NCBI GenBank assembly: GCA_023935145.1
Contig: CM043700.1
Span: 71,520,120 to 71,584,119 of the forward strand
DNA: 64,000 nt
Origin: Bretschneidera sinensis
Lineage: Eukaryota > Streptophyta > Magnoliopsida > Brassicales > Akaniaceae
Direction: 5' to 3'
Below are positions 56,516 to 64,000 of this stretch, piece by piece. The position numbers and the translations under genes were made by a program. Each line of letters starts with the position of its first letter. Position 1 is the first letter of the stretch. The notes under the pieces are model-generated. The model was not told where the DNA came from. It saw nothing but the letters and a program-made list of their open reading frames with translations, and did no database searches.

Positions 56516-58724
56516 AGAAATACAAAGTAATATGTATTTCTTTGACTTCTTTGAAATATATACATTTAATAATTAAATTTATAATCCTTTTACAAAAAAT
56601 CATCCTGATTTAGAAAACACCAAAGAAATAGATGTTATCCAACAGTTAGAACAATTGTGGACAACAACTAGTAACCAAACATCTTTATCTGTACATCCCC
56701 CTTTACAAGAGATTACTGTCAAAATTCCCCATTTACAAACTCAGATCATAGCCTCTCCCTTTAAACAAGGATCTGGCGCTGATGATCGAGAAGTTAAGTT
56801 TAAAGACATAAAGAATATTTACTCCCAAAACAACTATACTAACCAAAACCTACATACTTTGTCTACTCAAGTAGAGTCCATGTCTACTACCATAAACTCA
56901 ATTGACCAAAAGATTAGTACACCAACTCCAAAAGCCCCCGGGAGAGAATTCACTACGCCTATTCAAAAACCTATCACACCCCAACTGTCAAAACCAATTT
57001 TCATTCCACCCAATATTGATCGAGAAAACTTAATAAGACTTAAAAATGATACCAATAAAGATTTATTACGAGAAATAGACGATAAATTAAAAGTATTAAC
57101 AATTAATAACCAAATAGAAGGACCTTAAAACAATATTAATATAATAGAACAAGATATTATCAATGAAATAAAAGATTCTGTTAATACTTCAAGACCGAGT
57201 GAGATTAACAAGATTTATAGAAGAAATTTTAGAAACGCACCACTACCACAAACTAGGAATTACTACCCAAGACCTACACCCCCTGATCTTCAATATGAAG
57301 ATGTCCCTAATGATGCAAGATCAAAATATGATGACAGTTCTATTTGTGAGTGGAATATTGATGGTCAAAGTGAACATCAAATATTGAATATACTCTAAGA
57401 AATGACAATAGCAGCTACGGCCTACAAAACAAAACTTGATAATTCTGATAAGAAAATTGCTTACATCATTACTGCCGATTTCGCTGGTGCATTAAGAGGA
57501 TGGTCGGATGATTACTTATCAGATCAAGATCTTCATGATGTTCTTGAAGCCGTAATTCAAACTTACACAACCCAAACATTTCAAGATCCTGAAACTGGGA
57601 ATACAACTTCTAGGACTATACCAGTATACCAAGAAAATGCTATTGAAACTCTCATATTTGCCATCACCAAACACTTCATAGGAGACCTAGAAAAATTTCG
57701 AGAAAGAAATTCAGAAATACTTTCAAATTTAACCTGTTCAACTTTACAAGACTTTAGATGGTATAGAGATGTTTTTCTTTCCAAAGTCTTTACTAGAAAA
57801 GACTACAATAATTCATATTGGAAAGAAAGATTTATATCCAGACTTCCGAAATTATTTGCAGAAAAAGTGAGAAGAAGGATAAGAAATCAGAATAATGGAT
57901 CTATACCATATGATAACCTCACCTATGGTGATCTAATCAACTTTGTGAATAACGAAGGATTAGCTATATGCACCGATCTCAAATTAAAATAAAAAATGAA
58001 ATCAGAATTAAGCTAAAACAGAAAAGAATTAGGATCATTTTATAGCCAATATGGCTATGAAACCCTAAGAGCCCATTCTGCTATAAACAAAAGGAAAAGA
58101 AAATTTTTCAAGAAACGAAATTATAAAAAGCCTACAAAGACTTTCCCTACATCAAAAAATTATAACAAAAAGCCTAGGAAGAATAAAACTCAAAGCCCAT
58201 CAAAAGCTTGCTTCAAGTGTGGAAGGCTTGGACATTGGGCAAAGAATTGTAGAGTCAAACAAAAAATCAATGAATTAGATATCGAAGAGTATATGAAACA
58301 ACAATTAACCAAGATCATGATAAATGACTCCCAATCAGAAAATGAAGATTCATTTTCTGATAATGAGGAGGTCATTTATGCGATTCAAGAAAATACAGAT
58401 TCTGAGGAGTCCATTGACTCACAATGTGATTGTGAAGATGGCCTCTGCTTTTGCAAATCTGTTAATATGATCACCTCGAAAAAAGAATTTCTTTTAGACA
58501 TAATAGACAAAATAGATGACCCAGTAATAAAAAGAGATTATTTGATAAAATTAAGAGATCCTATCCATGAAGAAAATAAAACCAAGAAACCTGAGCCATA
58601 TAGTCTTGAAAGAATTTTTGAAAAACGATTCCAAAAAAACCAAAGTAGCAACTACCCAAGATTTACAAACAGAAGTAAATTCGATAAAAGAACAAATCAA
58701 AGAAATTCAAAAAGATACTATTGA
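56496..58724 (+). pseudogene. coat-protein part of ORF1, with zinc knuckle
   Basis: One reading frame carries this part, with stops at 56574, 57126, 57396, 57990 and about 58014. The segment 57402-57992 (ALRGWSDDYLSDQDLHDVL..., then TCSTLQDFRWYRDVFLSKVF) is the conserved caulimovirid coat core. A basic stretch KRKRKFFKKRNYKKP precedes the knuckle CFKCGRLGHWAKNC (CX2CX4HX4C) at about 58209-58250. An acidic Ser/Glu-rich tail follows (SENEDSFSDNEE). Coat protein would package the viral DNA. The repeated stops make it non-coding today. Confidence 0.84.
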
Positions 58725-59160
58725 ATTAAAAGCAAAAATGATCAATTTAGAAATCAATAACTTGAAAGAATCAATTACGGCACAAGTCAATAAAACCGAA
58801 GTTCCTAAAACTTCCACCTACCATAACCTAATCAATATTAATGATGAATCCAAAGATGGTTTTGTTAATTCACTAGAAAGGATGCATTACTAGAAATGGT
58901 ACATCAAAATTTCTATTGTTATTAACAAAGAATACCATCTCAACACCTCAGCCTTTGTCGATTCCAGTGCTGACCAAAACTGCATCAAAGAAGGTCTTAT
59001 ACCTACAAAATATTATGAAAAAACCACTGAAAGGTTAAACACTGCCAGTGGTTCAAAATTAAATGTAGAATACAAAATCACAAACTCTTATATATGTAAT
59101 GAATGATATTGTTTAAAGGTTCATTTTTTCCTGGTCAAAAATATACATTAAAACATTATT
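58567..59160 (+). pseudogene. linker and aspartic protease part of ORF1
   Basis: Overlapping the end of the coat frame, the sequence shifts by one frame near an A-rich run at about 58630. It continues with a coiled-coil-like region (NSIKEQIKEIQKDTIELKAK) and, after a TAG at about 58894, the protease block SAFVDSSADQNCIKEG. The usual D-(T/S)-G-A of viral aspartic proteases reads D-S-S-A here, so the active-site Gly is lost. Further stops lie near 59104 and 59149. The remaining protease end (LGTPFL-QIYPF) is at the start of the next segment. Confidence 0.75.
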
Positions 59161-60531
59161 TTGGGAACACCCTTCCTAACCCAAATCTATCCTTTCTATG
59201 TCAACCATCAAGGAATAAAAACTAATATTTTAGGACAAAACTTATTCTTTCCATTCTTACAACCTGTTGACACCAGAGAATTAAATTTACTCCAAAATAA
59301 TACTCTGAGCAAACAAATAAATTTAATGCAGAGTAAAAAGGCTCATATAAACTTCCTCAAAGAAGAAATAAATTATCAAAAAATCGAACAACAGATTCAA
59401 CAATCACAAATCCAATCCCAGATTAAAGAACTTGAAGAATTATTCAAAAAGAAAATTTGTACTGATCTTCCCAATGCTTTTTGGAAACGAAAAAGACATA
59501 TAGTTTCTTTGCCATATGAACCAGGCTTTGATGAGAAGAATATTCTATCTAAGTCCAGACCTATACAGATGAATCAAGAATTATTAAAATATTTCCAAGA
59601 AGAAATCAAAACCCTTTTGGGTAAAGGTCTTATTAGACCGAGCAAATCCCCCTGGAGCTGCTCTGCCTTTTATGTTAAAAAACAAGCTGAACTCGAAAGA
59701 GGAGCTCCAAGACTCATCATCAATTACAAACCACTCAATAAAGTCCTGCAATGGATTAGGTATCCAATACATAATAAAAGGGATCTTCTCAACAGATTAT
59801 ATGATGCAACTATATTTTCCAAATTTGATTTAAAATCAGGATTTTGGCAAATACAAATAAATGAAAAAGATAAATACAAAATAGCTTTCAATGTCCCATT
59901 TGGTCATTACGAATGGAATGTAATGCCCTTTGGACTAAAAAACGCACCTTCAAAATTCCAGAATATTATTAACGATATCTCCAATGATTATTCTAAATTT
60001 AGTATCACATATATTGATGATATATTAATATTTTCAAAATCAATAGATCAACACTTTAAGCATTTGAAAACATTTTTCCAAATCATCAAGACTGATGGAT
60101 TAGTCTTATCCATGACAAAAATGAAATTATTTCAAACAAAAGTTAGATTCTTAGGACATGTAATTTATCAAGGAACTATCAAACCTATTGATAGGTCTAT
60201 TGAATTTGCAAAAAAAATTCCCGATGAAATAAAAGACAAGGCCCAATTACAAAGGTTTTTAGGCTATTTAAACTACATATCTGACTTCTTTCCTCAGCTC
60301 AGACAAATCTGTGAACCTTTATATAAAAGGCTTCGCAAGAATCCTATCCCATGGTCACAACAACACACTGATGTGGTCAGATTACTTAAATCCAGGGTTA
60401 TGAGTCTTCCTTGCTTAGGAATTCTTAATCCTCGGACAAAAATCATCGTTGAAACAGATGCCTCTGATATAGAATATGGAGGTATTCTCAAACAGATCCT
60501 TCCTCAAAACTCCAATGAACAAATTGTCTGA
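59161..60531 (+). pseudogene. reverse transcriptase part of ORF1, open for 456 codons
   Basis: The longest intact piece of the polyprotein. It begins in the protease tail, then has a coiled linker and an RT with PRLIINYKPLN, FSKFDLKSGFWQI, NVMPFGLKNAPSKFQ, TYIDDILIFS and FLGHVIYQGTI, all in order and with the YIDD catalytic pair intact. RNase H starts at VETDASDIEYGG before a TGA at 60529-60531. RT would make viral DNA from pregenomic RNA. The open frame probably reflects chance survival or a young insertion. The ATG at 59161 is not a natural start. Confidence 0.88.
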
Positions 60532-60828
60532 TTCCATTCTGGCATATGGCTTGGAGCACAAAAAAATTATTCTACTATCAAAAAAGAGATTTTATCAATT
60601 GTTTTATGTATTTCCAAATTCCAAGATGATTTGTATAATAAAACCTTTTTATTATGAGTAGATTGCAAATCAGCAAAAGAAATTTTACAAAAAGATGTTC
60701 AAATCTTATTTCTAAACAAATATTTGCCAGATGGCAAGCAATATTGAGTGTCTTTGATTTTGATATTGAATACATCAAAGGAGAGAACAATTCTCTGCCT
60801 GACTTCCTCACACGGGAATTTTTGTAGA
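60532..60828 (+). pseudogene. RNase H part of ORF1
   Basis: After the stop the frame continues with AQKNYSTIKKEILSIV and then DCKSAKEILQKD beyond a second TGA (60656-60658). It shifts frame near 60690-60720 and ends with RWQAILSVFDFDIEYIKGEN and DFLTREFL, the usual caulimovirid RNase H end, at a TAG near 60828. Catalytic residues are present in fragments only. Confidence 0.82.
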
Positions 60829-60850
60829 ATTCAAACACGAGCGATAAAGC

Positions 60851-62036
60851 ATGAGTACAAATCAAAAAGGGAAGCAGAAGGTGCCATCACCTTTAAACAA
60901 ACCTCAAACTCTGGCAGATTATGCCACAAAGAGCCAAAACCAAAATCAAAACCAAATCCCAATTCAGCCACGAACCCCACAAAGACCAAACAGATTTGTC
61001 TCCCTTGAAGAATTCCCAAATCTTTTACCCTTATCTTATGCCCAAACATTATCTTCTCAACAAATGTTACCCACTCAAAACCCCAGCCAATATATCCAAA
61101 AACCTCACCAGGAATATATCCGATGTGCAAGCCTTGATAGACCTACAAATGATCCTGATATTATAAATGATTATCTTTATACTAACAAAATTTTCCCTGC
61201 AGGTTTTCACTTTATTCCTGAGGATTCAAAGAAAATCCAAAAATTCTATGAGCTGATACTGATTGATTCTCAATCAGCAGAGATAACACATACAAAAGAC
61301 CTAGCAAATCCCAACTTTATTACCTACTCCAAATGCAAAATACTCAAGGTGGTTTCCCCAGAAAAAATCAAAGACCATTACCAACCAAAAGCCTTATCCA
61401 TAACATTTGTGTCTGCCACCTATAATTATCATGGCTATCAAATGGCATGGGACAACATGTTCTTCATTAGACCCAAATCACATTCATGGTTCATATTTTT
61501 TGAAAAAAAATGCAAAATTGATCTTCCAGTATGGTTTTTCGACTGGTGGATTTTGTTTGGCAGCGATCCAGCCATTCTGCCTCCTCCTATCAAAGAATCC
61601 CTCATACATTTCAAAGAAAACACCACTGAAAAAAAAAAACATATTCTCATGAAATGCTTTTTCATGCAATTTTATCTATTCCATGGATTATTTCATGGGA
61701 TTATGTTATTACAGGAACCCCTTCAGACATCTTGGCCATCAAAAGAAACTTCAAAGTTAAATGGTGGGAAAAATATGACTGCTCACTGGCCACCATCCAA
61801 GTTATTAAAAATTAGTTTTTTGACAATCCTTGTTATTCAAAAAATTACCAAAACCGACCAAGTTCAATTCTTCTGGAATTAAGAAATTATCAGAACAAGA
61901 AAAGAAGAAAAAATTGTTAGAAGAGCTGTCTCAATTATCTAATAGTGATGATAGTACCCAGTCTCCAGATGATGACATAAACAAGACTCCTGAACAGTTT
62001 GCTCAGGACCCGTATGACGCATTTGATCTCTCTTAA
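60851..62036 (+). pseudogene. ORF2, unknown function, two frameshifts
   Basis: ATG at 60851, 22 bases after the ORF1 stop. The N-terminus is Gln/Pro/Asn-rich and probably disordered. A conserved-looking middle with FPAGFHFIPEDS, PKALSITFVSATYNYHGYQM and FFDWWILFG follows. The frame holds for 343 codons, but the natural continuation shifts near 61690 (SWDYVITGTPSDILAIKRNF in another frame, with a TAG near 61810) and again near 61860, then ends with an acidic tail ...PYDAFDLS at 62036. Florendoviruses carry an ORF2 of unknown role at this place. I infer homology from position. Confidence 0.72.
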
Positions 62037-62300
62037 AAAAAAAGGCAAAAAAGATGCCCGACAGAGCATCTCTGAAAAATAAAAAAAAGAGTAACAGGTG
62101 ACCGACAAAGCATCTCTGAAAAGCAAAAGCCAAAGTTGAAGATTCAAAGTATCTCTGAAAAGCAAAAGCAAAAGCTGAAGATTCAAAGCATCTCTGAAAA
62201 GCAAAAAGCAAAAGCTGAAGATTCAAAGCATCTCTGAAAAGCAAAAGCAAAAGCTGAAGAATCTTCCAAAGCATTTCTGCAAAGCAAAAGCAAGAAGAAA
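62037..62300 (+). repeat. tandem repeats, about 40 bp, upstream of the viral promoter
   Basis: The phrase GCATCTCTGAAAAGCAAAAG or a variant recurs at about 62065, 62111, 62151, 62190, 62230 and 62271. The purine-rich composition and place between ORF2 and the TATA box suggest an enhancer-like region of the pregenomic promoter. The frames crossing it on the minus strand are repeat artefacts. Confidence 0.85.
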
Positions 62301-62376
62301 AGAAATGATTTTCCTGTCAAAGACATGATTTCTCTGAACATAGATTTCAAATCATTTTAAGTCCGCCAAGAAGCCC

Positions 62377-62383
62377 TATAAAT
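62377..62383 (+). promoter_or_regulatory. TATA box of the viral pregenomic promoter
   Basis: CCCTATAAATA at the end of the repeat region and past ORF2, in the place where caulimovirids have their 35S-type promoter. Confidence 0.6.
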
Positions 62384-62435
62384 ATGTATTTGATGAGTCT
62401 TAAATATTGCATATTTTAGACCCTTAACTTATATT

Positions 62436-63656
62436 TGTTATGCTCTTAGTTAGTAGTATTTCACTTTATTTTACGTCTTTATTGTATTTTGTGTATTTTT
62501 ACAGGTTTGTGGAGAAAATAAAGCATTTCAGGAGATGTGAAGCTTCTGGAGACATTGCGATCGATCACACGAGATATGCGATCGAGCGCACCTGCCTACG
62601 AACGAGCGCGTGGTCAACATCCCACATTGAAATATTTGAATTTCAGTGCATCTGCGATCGATCGTAGCAGACATGCGATCGATCGTAGCAGACATGCGAT
62701 CGAGCGCACATGAGATCGTGCGCACAAGACATGCGATCGATCGTACCTACGATCGATCGTACCACACTGCGATCGAGCGCACACGGGCAGTATCCCACAT
62801 CGAATCTGCAACCCATATTGCTCCGGGTCTTCCCCTATATAAACACCATCTGGCTTCATCATTCAGGGTACAATTCCTAAGCCACTTTGGTGTTTACCGG
62901 TGGATGTCCGCTAGCATTCTGGTGGATCCCGAAGGCATTGCTACCACGAGGGGAAGCGCCGCCCGTCAGCGAGTGGAATTTCTCCCATGTAAAGTTGTTT
63001 ATTTATTTCTTTATATTTAGTTGTTGTAGTTTAAATGTTTAGAACTTTTTATTATAGTTTTATAATTATAAGTGGCTAGACTCTTCAGCTAAGGTTGAAG
63101 ATGAAGCCCCGCTGTTGTTTGGCGTAGTAGTTCAGATTTGCTTGTACAAATCTGACATTTTTTAGTATAAATGTTCTGTCAATTATTTGAGTTAATCTTA
63201 TAATTGATTGAGTTTAAATTGTCTGTTAGATTTTCTTTGTGTTTCATCTGATGGATACATTGAATGCTTTTCGATTAAATTGGATTCCCTTTGTGATTTG
63301 TTAAGAGCAGATACATTGGGTGCTTTTGGTTTAGTTTGGATATTCTTTGTTTTTTTGTCTTATAGTTGGATTCATTGAATGTTTTGATAGGCTATATTTT
63401 TAGAACATGTATGCTTAACTTCGGTGGGGTGGATTCAGAAACCTTAGTGTTTTTATTATTAGCTTTAAAATCAACTTAGTTTAGTTTTAATTTTTTTTGC
63501 AATATCATTCACAATTCGGAACTAGGTTAAGATAGAGTTAATTTAGATTAAAAATACATTTTCACAACACAATTCCCTGTGGATTCGACCTCGCACTTGC
63601 ACAACGCTATATTGCAAATGACTCGTGCGCTTGCGAGTAATTTAAAACTCACAACA
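62436..63656 (+). repeat. 5' LTR of the Athila-type element
   Basis: TGTTATGC...CACAACA, 1221 bp. It contains many GCGATCGATCG/GCGATCGAGCGCAC repeats (62557-62790) and a core promoter CTATATAAACACC at about 62834. The partner LTR is outside the window, so the limits rest on TG...CA and the PBS. Confidence 0.78.
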
Positions 63657-63662
63657 AGTTTT

Positions 63663-63680
63663 TGGCGCCGTTAGCGAGGA
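63663..63680 (+). other. primer binding site, tRNA-Asp type
   Basis: TGGCGCCGTTAGCGAGGA lies six bases after the LTR end. Confidence 0.85.
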
Positions 63681-63763
63681 ATTATTTGGTTTGTGAAAAT
63701 TTTTGGTCTAAAATGATTTTATTTTTCTACTAGTTAGTTATTTTTTTTGTTTAAAAAAAATTA

Positions 63764-64000
63764 TGTGGATGAATCCAGCGTCAGTTTCACAGTCTTTAGA
63801 GGACACCATTAAGGAGTACATGAAAATGACCGGCCCGTTCCTCAATGCTGCCAACACATTCAATGTTGATAGCTATTCCATCTGTGCTAGTCCCATGCAT
63901 CTAGCACAGAATTGTCCATCAATGTCGGCTTGTGCCGAATACCCCCTGGAACAAATGAATGCTTTCAATGACTGTTGTTGGGAATCAAATAGATCTTACT
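63764..64000 (+). CDS. gag start of the Athila-type element, cut by the window end
   Basis: The frame from the ATG at about 63764 (MWMNPASVSQSLEDTIKEYM...) stays open to base 64000 (79 codons). It includes CASPMHLAQNCPSM-ACAEYP, a Cys/His pattern like the zinc-binding C-x2-4-H-x4-C of gag. No stop is seen, so this element may be young. Confidence 0.65.

Larger units (their letters stand above)
53076..62435 (+). mobile_element. endogenous pararetrovirus, florendovirus-like (Caulimoviridae)
   Basis: Plus-strand order: 30K movement protein (three tandem units), coat protein with zinc knuckle, aspartic protease, RT (YIDDILIFS), RNase H, then a separate ORF2 and a repeat-rich promoter region with a TATA box. 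There is no integrase and no LTR. One polyprotein ORF followed by an ORF2 of unknown function fits the florendovirus group of plant genome-integrated caulimovirids. The coding region is interrupted by several stops and frameshifts, so this is a fossil copy. The left host junction is at about 53076. The right limit is the Athila LTR at 62436. Confidence 0.88.
62436..64000 (+). mobile_element. Athila-type Ty3/gypsy element, 5' end
   Basis: LTR at 62436-63656, PBS at 63663-63680 and the start of gag at 63764, running out of the window. The PBS TGGCGCCGTTAGCGAGGA resembles the tRNA-Asp type used by Athila elements. It cuts into or abuts the leader region of the pararetrovirus copy. Confidence 0.85.

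Noticed and set aside
61935..62274. Minus-strand frames with repeated LLLLFRDALNLQ
   Set aside because: They are the reverse reading of the tandem promoter repeats of the viral copy.
62560..62780. Regularly recurring short palindromes, CRISPR-like at first sight
   Set aside because: Spacing is irregular, there are no unique spacers, and the context is a plant LTR.
62528..63020. Arg/Ser/Cys-rich frames on both strands
   Set aside because: They run through the GATCGATCG repeats of the Athila LTR and have no independent support.

Overview
This is a plant nuclear window, most likely from a eudicot: AT-rich, intron-containing, full of Ty1/copia and Ty3/gypsy retrotransposons, MITEs and hAT fragments, with a plastid-derived insertion and an integrated caulimovirid. 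I cannot name the species. Only one ordinary protein-coding host gene is clear: a seven-exon PRA1.A-type (prenylated Rab acceptor) gene on the minus strand at 43471-46351. A tRNA-Val(CAC)-like gene or pseudogene lies just beyond its 5' end (46685-46758). Almost everything else is transposable-element sediment.

Layout. 1-4623: the 5' two thirds of a minus-strand Tnt1-type copia element (RT, integrase, protease, gag, PBS, 5' LTR). 4700-6345: decayed exons of a Ptta/En/Spm-type transposon protein. 6430-7960: about nine copies of a 169-171 bp satellite-like repeat. 7961-9230: LTR-like sequence with short tandem repeats and a decayed glycine-rich repeat. 9657-10028: a Mutator-type MITE with a perfect 9-bp target duplication. 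10676-13175: a small gypsy derivative with two LTRs and part of a third.

14595-36405 is a nest. A minus-strand copia element (3' LTR at 14595-15116, 5' LTR and PBS at 36016-36405) has been split by a plus-strand chromovirus-like gypsy (19219-24117), by a fragment of plastid psbC (25062-25303), by a copia-like LTR (about 26105-27504) and by a complete but decayed minus-strand gypsy (27510-35894, TSD CTTAG on both sides). Then come a possible Helitron 5' end (36451), a long-TIR element (41143-42103), the PRA1 gene and the tRNA. 47191-51462 holds a foldback MITE, a 711-bp tandem duplication and a second nest: an outer hAT-like element (49037-51462), an inner hAT-like element with perfect 8-bp TSDs (49248-50184) carrying a tRNA-like SINE head, and a gypsy deletion derivative (50490-51323).

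53076-62435 is an endogenous pararetrovirus whose gene order (30K movement protein, coat protein with zinc knuckle, aspartic protease, RT, RNase H, then a separate ORF2) fits the florendoviruses. Its movement-protein region is present as three tandem units with a 1089-bp period. The first two encode long open frames and are nearly identical, while the rest of the polyprotein frame is broken by several stops and frameshifts, except for an open 456-codon RT segment. The virus-like copy ends at the LTR of an Athila-type gypsy element (62436 to the window end) whose PBS and gag start are visible. The 1.09-kb tandem movement-protein array is the most unusual structure in the window.
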